Origin: Methylorubrum sp. B1-46
GTDB lineage: Bacteria; Pseudomonadota; Alphaproteobacteria; Rhizobiales; Beijerinckiaceae
DNA: 64,000 nucleotides
Reading direction: 5' to 3'
Assembly (NCBI RefSeq): GCF_021117295.1
Contig: NZ_CP088247.1
Coordinates: forward strand, 792,501-856,500
The notes under the pieces are model-generated. The model was given only the letters and a program-made list of their open reading frames with translations, was not told the DNA's origin and did not search any database. Position 1 is the first letter of the stretch. Each line of letters begins with the position of its first letter. Shown one piece after another: positions 44,336-52,926 of this stretch. The translations under genes were made by a program, and so were the position numbers.

Positions 44336-46597
44336 ATGACCGTTCAGATCAGCACGGCGGCTGGCCGCGACCGTTTCGTCGGCAGCGCCGTCAGCCGCGT
44401 CGACGGCCCGGCCAAGGTCACCGGCCTCGCCAAGTACGCCGGCGAGTTCGCCGCCCCCGATCTCGCCTACGGCGTGGTGGTATCGAGCGCCATCGCCAAG
44501 GGCAGCATCCGGAGCATCGACGCCTCGGCCGCGGAGGCCGTGCCCGGCGTCATCAAGGTGATCACCCACGAGAACCGCCCAGCCACCTCCGACAACCCGG
44601 AGGATTACCAGGACGCGGTGGCGCCCCCCGGTGCACCGTTCCAGGCGCTGGCGACCAACCGCATCGTCTTCTCCGGCCAGCCGGTGGCCCTCGTCGTCGC
44701 CGAGGATTTCGAGACGGCGCGCTATGCCGCCTCCCTGGTGCGGGTCGATTACGGAGTCGTGGCGCCGCGCACCGACCTCTCGGCGCAGGCACCCGAGGCC
44801 TACGATCCGCCGATGAAGCGGGCCGGCATCAAGCCGCCGCCGGAGCCGTGGGGCAACGCCGAGACGGTGTTCGACGCGGCCGAGATCCGCGTCAACGGCC
44901 AGTACCGGATGGCCGACGAGCACCACAACCCGATGGAGCCGCATGCCTCCACGGTCGTCGTGGAGAAGGACGGCACCTACACCGTCTACGACAAGATCCA
45001 GGGCGTCTCGAACACCCACGACTACATCGCCAGCGCCTTCGGCCTGAAGCCGGAGCAGGTGCGGGTGCTGAACCCCTATCTCGGCGGCGGCTTCGGCTCG
45101 GGCTTGCGCCCGCAATACCAGCTCTTCCTGGCGATGCTGGCCGCAAAAGATCTCGGCCGTTCGGTGCGGGTGACGCTGACCCGCGACCAGATGTGGTCCT
45201 TCACCTACCGCTCGGAGGCGCTCCAGACCGTGTCGCTGGGTGCCGACCGCTCGGGCAAGCTCACCGCGCTCAAGCATGACGCGGTGCAGGGCACCTCAGC
45301 TTACGAGGATTATCAGGAGGTCGTCGTCAACTGGTCGGGCGTGCTCTACGACTGCGACAACGTCAAACTGACCTATAGCCTGGCCAAGCTCGACACCCCG
45401 ACGCCCGGCGACATGCGCGCGCCCGGCGCCGTGACCGGCGTCTACGCCATCGAGACGGCGATGGACGAACTGGCCTATGCCACCGGCCAGGATCCGATCC
45501 AGCTTCGCCTGAAGAACTACACCGAGAGCGACCCGACCGAGGAGAAGCCATTCGGCTCCAAGGCGCTCAAGGACTGCTTCCGCCAGGGCGCCGAGCGCTT
45601 CGGCTGGAGCCGCCGCACGCCGGAGCCGCGCTCCATGCGCGAGGGCCGGGAACTGGTCGGCTGGGGCATGGCGACCGGCATCTGGGAATCGATGATGATG
45701 CAGTCGAGCGCGCATGCCGTGCTCACCGCGGACGGCCGGCTCGAAGTCGGCAACCAGACGGGCGACCTCGGCACCGGCACCTACACGATCCTGACCCAGA
45801 TCGCCGCCGACACGCTGGGGCTGCCGCTCGACCACGTCACGACCAAGCTCGGCGACACCACGCTCGCCAAGGCGCCCGTGGCAGGCGGCTCGTGGACGGC
45901 GGCCTCCTCCGGCACCGCCGTGATGAAGGCCTGCCGCGACATCGCCGAGCAGGCCTTCAAGCTTGCCCGCGGCATGGAGAACTCACCGCTCGCCAACGCC
46001 GATTTCGAGCGCGTGGTGTTTTCGAACGGCCGCATCGAGGTGGCGGGCGATCCGTCCAAGAGCGTGGCACTCACCGACGTCCTGAAGGCGACCGGCACGC
46101 AGAAGCTTGAGGCGACGGGTGAGGCCTCTCCGGACAAGGACTTCGCCCAACAATACGAGGCCTATACCCACTCGGCGATCTTCGCGGAGGTGAAGATCGA
46201 CGAGGAACTCGGCCAAGTGCGCTGCACCCGCGTGGTCTCGGCCATCGCGGCGGGCAAGATCATCAACCTCAAGACGGCCCGCAGCCAGATCCTCGGTGGC
46301 GTCGTCATGGGTATCGGCTCGGCCCTGCACGAGGAATCGATGCTCGACCACCGCATCGGCCGGTTCATGAACCACAATCTCGGCGAGTACCACGTGCCGG
46401 TGCATGCCGATATCCACGACATCGACGTGATCTTCGTCGACGAGGAGGACAAGGCGAACCCCCTCGGCGTGAAGGGCCTCGGCGAGATCGGCATCGTCGG
46501 TGTGGCCGCCGCGATCGCGAACGCGGTCTTCCACGCCACCGGCAAGCGCATCCGCCACCTGCCGATCACGCCGGACAAGATCATCGGCGAGGCTTGA
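44336..46597 (+). CDS. paoC: Aldehyde/xanthine oxidoreductase molybdenum-binding subunit (PaoC-like)
   Basis: The 753-aa product carries the molybdenum cofactor of the xanthine oxidase family. VSRVDGPAKVTGLAKYAGEF opens the first domain, LNPYLGGGFGSGL and MRAPGAVTGVYAIE hold cofactor-binding loops, and GVKGLGEIGIVG has the catalytic Glu (about residue 717). It has a good AAGGAG site. The enzyme probably oxidises aldehydes or aromatic heterocycles. The chaperone PaoD/XdhC, usually encoded next in the operon, is absent; a strong terminator follows, so the chaperone must be supplied elsewhere. Confidence 0.92.
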   Translation: MTVQISTAAGRDRFVGSAVSRVDGPAKVTGLAKYAGEFAAPDLAYGVVVSSAIAKGSIRSIDASAAEAVPGVIKVITHENRPATSDNPEDYQDAVAPPGAPFQALATNRIVFSGQPVALVVAEDFETARYAASLVRVDYGVVAPRTDLSAQAPEAYDPPMKRAGIKPPPEPWGNAETVFDAAEIRVNGQYRMADEHHNPMEPHASTVVVEKDGTYTVYDKIQGVSNTHDYIASAFGLKPEQVRVLNPYLGGGFGSGLRPQYQLFLAMLAAKDLGRSVRVTLTRDQMWSFTYRSEALQTVSLGADRSGKLTALKHDAVQGTSAYEDYQEVVVNWSGVLYDCDNVKLTYSLAKLDTPTPGDMRAPGAVTGVYAIETAMDELAYATGQDPIQLRLKNYTESDPTEEKPFGSKALKDCFRQGAERFGWSRRTPEPRSMREGRELVGWGMATGIWESMMMQSSAHAVLTADGRLEVGNQTGDLGTGTYTILTQIAADTLGLPLDHVTTKLGDTTLAKAPVAGGSWTAASSGTAVMKACRDIAEQAFKLARGMENSPLANADFERVVFSNGRIEVAGDPSKSVALTDVLKATGTQKLEATGEASPDKDFAQQYEAYTHSAIFAEVKIDEELGQVRCTRVVSAIAAGKIINLKTARSQILGGVVMGIGSALHEESMLDHRIGRFMNHNLGEYHVPVHADIHDIDVIFVDEEDKANPLGVKGLGEIGIVGVAAAIANAVFHATGKRIRHLPITPDKIIGEA

Positions 46598-46622
46598 GGC
46601 CCATCGTTGCCGAGAACCCTAC

Positions 46623-46659
46623 GAAGCCCGCCGGCTGCGAAGCCGGCGGGCTTCTTTTT
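46623..46659 (+). terminator. Rho-independent terminator after paoC-like gene
   Basis: GAAGCCCGCCGGCT and AGCCGGCGGGCTTC form a perfect 14-bp stem with a GCGA loop, followed by TTTTT. Confidence 0.95.
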
Positions 46660-46750
46660 GTATCTGCCCCTTGTCCACACCGATGCGCTAGACCTGCACG
46701 CGCCTTGCACGCCGGCGTCCCAACTGCGCCTCCATCCCCGAGCCTTCGCC

Positions 46751-47119
46751 TTGAACAGCCTCCTCGTTTTCCTCGGTGCCGGCCTCGGCGGTGTGATGCG
46801 CCACGGGATCAACCTCTGGGCCGTGCGGCTCGGGGCAGGTTTCCCGTGGGGAACGCTCGGCATCAACGTCGTCGGCTCGGTGCTGATGGGGGTCGTTACC
46901 GGCTGGATGGCACTACGCGGTGGGCCGCCCCAGGCGCGGCTGTTCGTGGCCACCGGGATCCTGGGTGGCTTCACCACCTTCTCGACCTTTTCCCTCGAAG
47001 CCGTCACCCTGATGGAGCGGGGCGACTGGATGGCGGCGCTCGCCTACGTGCTCGTCTCGGTTCTGGCGGGCATCGGCGGGCTCGCCCTGGCGCTGATCGT
47101 GATGCGCCACGCCCTTTAG
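46751..47119 (+). CDS. crcB: Fluoride exporter CrcB
   Basis: The 122-aa product has four transmembrane helices and the Fluc/CrcB signatures: FLGAGLGGVMRHGINLW, WGTLGINVVGSVLMGVVTG and GILGGFTTFSTFSLE. These form the fluoride channel, which works as a dimer. The start is taken at TTG 46751, which gives LNSLLVFLGAG as in relatives; no ATG or GTG gives a better N-terminus. I see no fluoride riboswitch upstream. It is followed by a short EamA gene 11 bp away, and the two with the dipeptidase gene appear to form one operon. Confidence 0.9.
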   Translation: MNSLLVFLGAGLGGVMRHGINLWAVRLGAGFPWGTLGINVVGSVLMGVVTGWMALRGGPPQARLFVATGILGGFTTFSTFSLEAVTLMERGDWMAALAYVLVSVLAGIGGLALALIVMRHAL

Positions 47120-47130
47120 GGAGGCTTTCG

Positions 47131-47568
47131 TTGAGCGACCTGCTCTCGTCGTGGCGCTTCTGGGCCCTGCTGTCGGCCGGGTTCGCCGCCGCCACCGCGA
47201 TCCTCGCCAAGGTCGGGATCGACGGCGTCGCGCCGGATGTGGCGACCTTCATCCGAACCATCGTGATCCTGATGCTGACGGGCGCCATCGTCGCCGTCGC
47301 CGGGCAGATGCCGGATCTCGCCCGCGTCTCCACCAGAAATCTTGTCTTCCTGATCCTGTCGGGGCTTGCCACCGGTGCGTCTTGGCTCTGCTACTTCCGG
47401 GCGCTGGCGCTGGGGGATGCCGGCCGCGTCGCGCCGCTGGACAAGCTGAGCGTCGTGCTGGTGGCTTTGTTCGGCGTCCTCTTCCTCGGCGAGCGCCTCG
47501 CGCCGCATCACTGGGCCGGCGTCGGGCTGATCGCCGCCGGGGCGGGGCTGCTAGCATGGCGCGCCTGA
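47131..47568 (+). CDS. Short EamA-family transporter (single EamA unit)
   Basis: The 145-aa product has four to five transmembrane helices: FWALLSAGFAAATAILAKVG, FIRTIVILMLTGAIVAVAG, LVFLILSGLATGASWLCYF and VVLVALFGVLFLGERL, plus a last helix. It is half the length of a usual EamA transporter (10 helices), so it probably works as a dimer. The start is TTG with AGGGAGG seven bases upstream, the strongest ribosome-binding site nearby. It overlaps the following dipeptidase gene by 13 bp. The transported compound is unknown. Confidence 0.82.
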   Translation: MSDLLSSWRFWALLSAGFAAATAILAKVGIDGVAPDVATFIRTIVILMLTGAIVAVAGQMPDLARVSTRNLVFLILSGLATGASWLCYFRALALGDAGRVAPLDKLSVVLVALFGVLFLGERLAPHHWAGVGLIAAGAGLLAWRA

Positions 47569-48230
47569 TGCGCACCCTTGTGACGGGGCTCGCCCTCGCT
47601 GCCGCTCAGCCCGCCGCGGCGGAGGCCGGCCCCTTCGTCGATGCGAGCGGCGTCGTGGCGGGTCTCGTCCTCGACATGCGCTATGCCGGGTCCAACAATT
47701 TCATCGGCCGGCCTGTGGCCGGCTACGAGGCGCCGCGCTGCCTGCTGACGCCGCAGGCGGCCCGTGCGCTGGCGGCGGTCCAGGTCTCGCTGGCGCCGGA
47801 AGGGCTCGGCCTGAAGGTGTTCGACTGCTACCGCCCGCGCCGGGCGGTGGCCGACTTCGCCGCCTGGGCGCGCGACCCCGCCGACACGCGCATGAAGGCC
47901 GCCTACTACCCGCGGACCGACAAGGCGGACCTGTTCCGCCTCGGCTACATCGCCGAGCGCTCCTCTCATTCCCGCGGCTCGACGGTGGATCTGACGCTGA
48001 TACGCCGCACCGACGGCATCGAACTCGACATGGGCACGCCCTTCGACCTCTTCGACGAGGCCTCCGCGACCGAGTTTACGGGCCTCGCCCCGGAGCAGGC
48101 CCGCAACCGCCGCCGTCTGCGCGACGCGATGATTCGCGCCGGCTTCGCCCCCTACGCGCAGGAATGGTGGCACTTCACCCTCAGGGGCGAGCCTTATCCC
48201 GCCACGTCCTTCGATCAACCGGTCCGCTGA
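47556..48230 (+). CDS. Periplasmic D-Ala-D-Ala dipeptidase (VanX/DdpX family)
   Basis: The 224-aa product has a signal peptide (LVTGLALAAAQPAAAEA). The zinc site is intact: SHSRGSTVDLTL gives the first His and Asp (SxHxxGxAxD pattern), and EWWHF near the C-terminus gives the catalytic Glu and second His. DCYRPRRAV includes the Arg that stabilises the reaction. The enzyme should split D-Ala-D-Ala in the periplasm, for recycling of cell-wall peptides; van cluster partners are absent, so resistance is not implied. It overlaps the EamA gene by 13 bp, a link not usual for crcB. Confidence 0.88.
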   Translation: MARLMRTLVTGLALAAAQPAAAEAGPFVDASGVVAGLVLDMRYAGSNNFIGRPVAGYEAPRCLLTPQAARALAAVQVSLAPEGLGLKVFDCYRPRRAVADFAAWARDPADTRMKAAYYPRTDKADLFRLGYIAERSSHSRGSTVDLTLIRRTDGIELDMGTPFDLFDEASATEFTGLAPEQARNRRRLRDAMIRAGFAPYAQEWWHFTLRGEPYPATSFDQPVR

Positions 48231-48359
48231 CCGGGCGGGCCAAGCCGAGACGCGACAGGCTCTTTTTTCGACCGATTGAATTGTTCTAAATCTATATTTC
48301 AGCGGATCAAAACAGAACTCATTTAAAGCATTTCCAATGTTTTGAAGATCACTTGCGTC

Positions 48360-48377
48360 GGATCTACAGTTAGATCC
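48360..48377. promoter_or_regulatory. 7-4-7 palindrome next to the start of a two-gene unit
   Basis: GGATCTA and TAGATCC are perfect arms around CAGT, directly before an out-of-frame ATG and 11 bp before the start at 48389. The 130 bp upstream is unusually A+T-rich for this genome (TTGAATTGTTCTAAATCTAT), so this looks like a promoter with an operator. Confidence 0.4.
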
Positions 48378-48388
48378 ATGGTGAACGC

Positions 48389-48676
48389 ATGGCACACATC
48401 CTCCCGTTCCCGAACGCTTCCCACGGCACACCGTGGCTCCCGCGTGGCGATACGCTGCCCGCTTCCCACAGCCCGTCCGCTTGGCTCAGCGCCCTCGACG
48501 CCCTGCTCGAATCGGTGCGTCTCGCGTGGTGGGACGGTTCCGCCCTCGGCCTGAGCCGGGGCGGCCTCGAAGCCTTGGTGGGGCTGGAGCCCGGCGACGC
48601 GACAAAGCCGCGGATGGTGCCAGTCGAAGCCCGCGCACGGGTGCGGGCCGAGGCGCGGGCGGGAGGGCAGGCATGA
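48389..48676 (+). CDS. Small hypothetical protein
   Basis: The 95-aa product reads MAHILPFPNASHGTPWLPRG at the start. A helix (SAWLSALDALLESVRLAWWD) and a second helix (LSRGGLEALVGLEPGD) follow, then a basic Arg/Ala tail. The mix of a short Pro-rich head and two helices could be a small regulatory or adaptor protein. It is cytoplasmic. Its stop overlaps the next gene by 4 bp. The upstream region is A+T-rich with a palindrome at 48360. No family recognised. Confidence 0.5.
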   Translation: MAHILPFPNASHGTPWLPRGDTLPASHSPSAWLSALDALLESVRLAWWDGSALGLSRGGLEALVGLEPGDATKPRMVPVEARARVRAEARAGGQA

Positions 48677-48999
48677 GCGCCGGCCTCGTCACCTCACCGC
48701 CCGACGCGGCAGAGCGGCATGCGCAGGGAACGCTGGAGCGAGCGCTCACGGTCGCCTTCTGGCAGGCGCTCCAGCGCGAGCCGATGCACGTCATGGCCGC
48801 GCTCGAGGCGGCGGCGCGCACCGTCGGCACGCTCTACCGGCAGGTGGCCGCCGCACACGGCCCCGAGGGACATTGCACCTGCGGGTGGGAGCCCGACCCG
48901 GAAACCGACCTCATCGTCCTGGAAGCAATGCTGGCCGCCGCCCTCACCCGCCCCGCACGGCGCGAACTCGCCGACATGGTGCCGGTCGGCCGGGCCTGA
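48673..48999 (+). CDS. Small hypothetical protein coupled to the previous gene
   Basis: The 108-aa product from ATG 48673 (GGGAGGGCAGGC just upstream) begins MSAGLVTSPPDAAERHAQGT. It is mainly helical (ERALTVAFWQALQREPMHVM, then AALEAAARTVGTLYRQVAAA). A HCTCGW segment gives two close cysteines, and the helix IVLEAMLAAALTRPARRELA follows. The pair of small proteins is likely co-made and may form a complex. Function unknown. Confidence 0.55.
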   Translation: MSAGLVTSPPDAAERHAQGTLERALTVAFWQALQREPMHVMAALEAAARTVGTLYRQVAAAHGPEGHCTCGWEPDPETDLIVLEAMLAAALTRPARRELADMVPVGRA

Positions 49000-49062
49000 A
49001 TCGTCGGGCCGGGATCGACCGATCCTGTGACGGGCGGAAGGAGCGCTGCGGACCGGCGGATC

Positions 49063-49701
49063 CTACGACTGCGCCACGGCGTCGGAGGCCGCCGGCCCCA
49101 GCAGGGCCTCGTCCTCGTCGTCGCCGTCGATTTCTTGGTCGGCTTCCTCGTGGCCGCTCACGCCGGCGGCCTCCGCGAGGTTGCGGGCGACGCGGCGCAG
49201 GAGCTTGCGCAGGCGGCGGCGCTCCTTGTTGTCGAAATCTTCGAGCAGTTCAGCCTCGACCTCGTCCCAGATCCGCTCGATCGCGGCGGCCTTGGCCATC
49301 CCGGTCTCGGTCAGGCGCACGCGCACGATGCGGCCGTCCCCCGCCTCGGCCCGGCGCTCGACGAAGCCCAGGGCGGCGAGCCGGGAGATCGTCTTGGAGG
49401 CGGTCGGCGGGCGCACCCGCAGGGTGGCGGCAAGATCGCCCATGGTCATGCTGCCGGCGGCGGCGAGCGCCTGCACCACCTGCTCCTGACCGGCGAACAG
49501 GTCGAGTTCGGCGAGCCGGTCACCGACCCGGGCGCGATGCAACCGCGCCGCCTGGACCAGCGCCCAGCCGACGCTCTTGGCGGCCGGGGGGCGCAGCCGC
49601 TTGACGGTCTTGCCCACCTTGTCCTTCGCGCCGCGACCGCTCGGCTGACCGGGGGCTTCGCCCTGCGCCGCCACGGCGAGCGCTTCGTTTGCCGCCGACA
49701 T
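49063..49701 (-). CDS. MarR-family transcriptional regulator
   Basis: The 212-aa product has a winged-helix MarR domain at about 55-160: ALVQAARLHRARVGDRLAEL, MTMGDLAATLRVRPPTASKT (recognition helix), ISRLAALGFVERRAEAGDGR for the wing, and RVRLTETGMAKAAAIERIW. The N-terminal 50 residues are low-complexity and the tail is very acidic (EEADQEIDGDDEDEALL), both beyond the core. The ATG at 49701 is chosen over earlier frame sequence, which is not protein-like. It is divergent from the sugar operon at 49944, with 242 bp between, so it may regulate that operon; this is a hypothesis. Confidence 0.88.
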   Translation of the reverse strand: MSAANEALAVAAQGEAPGQPSGRGAKDKVGKTVKRLRPPAAKSVGWALVQAARLHRARVGDRLAELDLFAGQEQVVQALAAAGSMTMGDLAATLRVRPPTASKTISRLAALGFVERRAEAGDGRIVRVRLTETGMAKAAAIERIWDEVEAELLEDFDNKERRRLRKLLRRVARNLAEAAGVSGHEEADQEIDGDDEDEALLGPAASDAVAQS

Positions 49702-49943
49702 GATCCGGTTTCCCTTCGCGGACGCGCGGGCTCGAACGCTGCCCGAGAGGATGCCCTCGGGCGGCCCGCGCGCCAAGCATCTGCCGACGGGCGATGAAAC
49801 TTCGATGACAGAATTGTTTCGCTTTGCCGCGTCCGAGGCGGCAAGACACAACTCATTCGAGAAATCACTTCACGGCGCGGCCGATTTCATGGATTCCGGC
49901 GCCGCATGAGCGACCACCGCAACCGAGACAACGGGCCGATCCG

Positions 49944-52127
49944 ATGAGGCGTCGCGAGGCGCTCGGCCTCTATCCCCTGCGCGACCTGCACCGCGCCGCC
50001 GATGACGGGGCCTGGACCGCGACCGGCCCCGATCCGACCTTCGCCTTCGGCCCGGCGGCGGTGGTGGCGGCGCTGTCCGGCGGGCGCATCCGCGTTCGCT
50101 GCCGCCCGGAGGCGGTGGGGCCGATGCTTGTCGTCGAGACCGTGGGCGAAGCGGAGCCGCGCCGCTACCGACTCACCCGGCGGGAGGGCGGCACCGACGA
50201 CCTGATCCGCCTGCCGCCCGGCACCCGCGCCCTCCGCCTGGAAGCCGCCGAGGCCGGCCCGCGCTTCCGCCTCGACGCCGTGCGGGTCGAGCCGGTGGGC
50301 CGGATCACGGCGGCGGTCCTGTCGGCGCAAAAGGTCATCGAACGGCTGCCGCCTCAGGAGCGCCGGCCGCTGTGCCTCCTGCGGCGCGCCTTCGGGCTGG
50401 CGCGCAGCGTCCCACCGCGGGAGATCTGGCGCCGCCTCACCCGCGCCGCGCAGACCCGGCGCCCGCCCGCGACCTACGCCGCCTGGCTTCAGGCCGTCGA
50501 AGCGAGCGCCCTGCCCTCGGCCGAGGCTCTGCGCAGGCAGGTCGTGGCCCTGTCGGAGCGCCCGCTGATCTCGCTTCTGATGGCGGCGGGCGACGCTGCT
50601 CCCGATCACCTCACGGAGGCGGTCGCGAGCCTGCGGGCACAGATCTACCCGGATTGGGAGTTGTGCCTCGCCGCCGTGCCATCGGCCGCCCTCCGAGCGC
50701 TGGCGGCGGAGGACGACCGCATCCGTCTGCTACCGGCCGCCGAGAGCACCGCCGCCTCCCTCGATGCAGCGCTGGCGCTGGCGCGCGGCCCGTTTCTCGC
50801 CACGATGGAGCCCGGCGACCGGCTGGCGCCGCACGCGCTCCTCGCCCTGGTCCGGCGGATCTCCCGCGAGCCCGATCTCGACCTGCTCTACTCGGACGAA
50901 GACCGGATCGGACCGGACGGCGCCCGCTGCGAACCGTTCTTCAAGCCGGATTGGTCGCCCGAGACGCTGGAGGGCAGCTTCTATATCGGCAGCCTCGCCC
51001 TCTGCCGGACCGCCCTGGCGCGGGCGGTCGGCGGTTTTCCGGCCGCGAGCGAGGGCGCACCCACGTACGACCTCGCGCTCCGCCTGACCGAGCGAAGCGA
51101 CCGCGTCGGCCACGTCGCGCAGGTGCTGTGCCATCGTTGCGCCGCCGTGCCGGACCCGGAGGCCGCGGCCCGCGCACTCGCCGGGCGCGCCCGGCGCACC
51201 GGCGGATTCGACACAATCCGCACTCTGGCGCCCGAGCATTTCGCCCTGCGGCGCACAGTGTCGGCACGCCCGCTCGTATCGATCGTGATCCCGAGCGCTG
51301 GGCGCGACAGCCTCATCGGCGGGCGCAGCGTCGATCTGCTCGCCGCCTGCCTCGCCAGCATCCGCGAGACCAGCACCTACGACACCATCGAGATCGTCGC
51401 GGTCGACAACGGCGACCTGCGTCCCCCGACACGCGCGGCGATCGACCGGTTCGATGCCCGCTCCGTCACCTGGGACAAGCCGATCTTCAACGTGGCCGCC
51501 AAGATGAACCTCGGCGCCCGCGCGGCGAACGGCACGGTGCTGGTCTTCCTCAACGACGACATCAGCGTCATCACCCCGGACTGGATCGAGGCGATGCTGG
51601 CGCTGCTCGCCATCCCCGGCGTCGGCGCGGTCGGCCCGAAGCTCCTGTTCGAGGATGGCAGCCTGCAGCATGCCGGCGTGGTTTTCGGCGAGGGCCTGCC
51701 GGACCATGTCCGCCGCGGATATCCCGGCGACGATGCGGGCTATCACGGCTCCAGCCTCGCCAACCGCAACGTTCTCGCCGTAACCGGCGCCTGCGTGATG
51801 GTGGACCGTGCCGACTTCGAAGCCATCGGAGGCTTCGATGAGGGTTACGCCATCAACTACAACGACATCGACCTCTGCCTGCGGCTGCGCGAGCACCGTT
51901 TGCGCACGGTCTATTGCGCCGAGGCCCGGCTGTACCACTACGAGGGCCGAAACCGCATCCCCGTCGTCGATCCCGCCGAGCAGGCCCGCTTCCACAAGCG
52001 CTGGGGGGCGCAACTCGCCCGCGATCCGTACTACCCGGACCCGTTCGGCATTCGCCCGCCCGCCTTCGAACTCGACGCCGAGCGGTTTCCGCTAGCCGCG
52101 CAGCACATGGTAGAGGCGTGGCGATGA
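49944..52127 (+). CDS. Two-domain GT2 glycosyltransferase (rhamnosyltransferase-like)
   Basis: The 727-aa product has about 200 N-terminal residues without a clear family, then two GT2 domains. The first, degenerate one is around RPLISLLMAAGDAAPDHLTE and LYSDEDRIGPDG. The second is around RPLVSIVIPSAGRDSLIGG, IEIVAVDNGDL, TVLVFLNDDISVITPDWIEA (DxD-like) and FDEGYAINYNDIDLCLRL. This layout matches the O-antigen/rhamnan-type transferases that extend a glycan. It is 31 bp before rfbF, so it probably transfers the sugar made by this operon. The ATG at 49944 is used; the upstream frame overlaps the MarR control region. Confidence 0.87.
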   Translation: MRRREALGLYPLRDLHRAADDGAWTATGPDPTFAFGPAAVVAALSGGRIRVRCRPEAVGPMLVVETVGEAEPRRYRLTRREGGTDDLIRLPPGTRALRLEAAEAGPRFRLDAVRVEPVGRITAAVLSAQKVIERLPPQERRPLCLLRRAFGLARSVPPREIWRRLTRAAQTRRPPATYAAWLQAVEASALPSAEALRRQVVALSERPLISLLMAAGDAAPDHLTEAVASLRAQIYPDWELCLAAVPSAALRALAAEDDRIRLLPAAESTAASLDAALALARGPFLATMEPGDRLAPHALLALVRRISREPDLDLLYSDEDRIGPDGARCEPFFKPDWSPETLEGSFYIGSLALCRTALARAVGGFPAASEGAPTYDLALRLTERSDRVGHVAQVLCHRCAAVPDPEAAARALAGRARRTGGFDTIRTLAPEHFALRRTVSARPLVSIVIPSAGRDSLIGGRSVDLLAACLASIRETSTYDTIEIVAVDNGDLRPPTRAAIDRFDARSVTWDKPIFNVAAKMNLGARAANGTVLVFLNDDISVITPDWIEAMLALLAIPGVGAVGPKLLFEDGSLQHAGVVFGEGLPDHVRRGYPGDDAGYHGSSLANRNVLAVTGACVMVDRADFEAIGGFDEGYAINYNDIDLCLRLREHRLRTVYCAEARLYHYEGRNRIPVVDPAEQARFHKRWGAQLARDPYYPDPFGIRPPAFELDAERFPLAAQHMVEAWR

Positions 52128-52158
52128 TGGCGACGACACACAACCTCGGAGACCAGCC

Positions 52159-52926
52159 GTGAAGGCCGTGATCCTTGCGGGCGGGCTCGGCACGCGGCTC
52201 TCGGAAGAGACCGTGGTGCGCCCCAAGCCGATGCTGGAGATCGGCGGACGGCCGATCCTCTGGCACATCATGCAGATCTTCGCCGCCCATGGCGTGACCG
52301 AGTTCGTCATCTGCCTCGGCTACAAGGGCTACGTCATCAAGGAGTTCTTCCTCAATTACCGCCTGCACCTGAGCGATGTGACGCTCGACCTGGGCCGGGG
52401 CGACGTGCAGTTCCACCGCTCGGCCGCCGAGGATTGGAAGGTGTCGCTGATCGAGACGGGCGACGCCACCATGACCGGTGGGCGCCTGAAGCGGGTGCGC
52501 GACTATCTCGGCGACGATGATTTCTTCATGACCTACGGCGACGGCGTCGCCGACATCGACCTGACCGCACTCGCTGCCTTCCATCGGGCGCATGGGCGGC
52601 TGGCGACGCTCACGGCCGTGGTACCGCCGGGCCGCTTCGGCGCCCTCGACCTCGCTGGCGATGCGGTCCGCAGTTTTCGCGAGAAGCCGGCGGGCGACGG
52701 GGCCACCATCAACGGCGGCTTCTTCGTGCTCTCGCCGCGTGTGCTCGACCGGATCGCGGGCGATGCCACCGTGTGGGAGAGCGAGCCGCTGGAGAGCCTC
52801 GCCCGCGACGGGCAGCTCCACGCCTACCACCATACCGGCTTCTGGCAGGCGATGGACACGCTGCGCGACAAGAAGCACCTCGAAGAACTCTGGGCCCGCG
52901 GCGACGCGCCCTGGAAGGTGTGGTGA
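52159..52926 (+). CDS. rfbF: Glucose-1-phosphate cytidylyltransferase
   Basis: The 255-aa product joins CTP and glucose-1-phosphate to CDP-glucose. The N-terminal nucleotide motif is ILAGGLGTRLSEETVVRPKP, followed by FVICLGYKGYVIKEFF, FMTYGDGVADIDLTALAAFH and INGGFFVLSPRVLDRI. The TGGRLKRVRDYL segment is a family hallmark. The length fits. Start is GTG with GGAG nearby. It overlaps rfbG by 3 bp (TGATG). It catalyses the first step of the CDP-deoxysugar route in this operon. Confidence 0.95.
   Translation: MKAVILAGGLGTRLSEETVVRPKPMLEIGGRPILWHIMQIFAAHGVTEFVICLGYKGYVIKEFFLNYRLHLSDVTLDLGRGDVQFHRSAAEDWKVSLIETGDATMTGGRLKRVRDYLGDDDFFMTYGDGVADIDLTALAAFHRAHGRLATLTAVVPPGRFGALDLAGDAVRSFREKPAGDGATINGGFFVLSPRVLDRIAGDATVWESEPLESLARDGQLHAYHHTGFWQAMDTLRDKKHLEELWARGDAPWKVW

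Noticed and set aside
46660..46750. Fluoride riboswitch upstream of crcB
   Set aside because: The expected GGNGATGG core and pseudoknot words are not visible in this interval.
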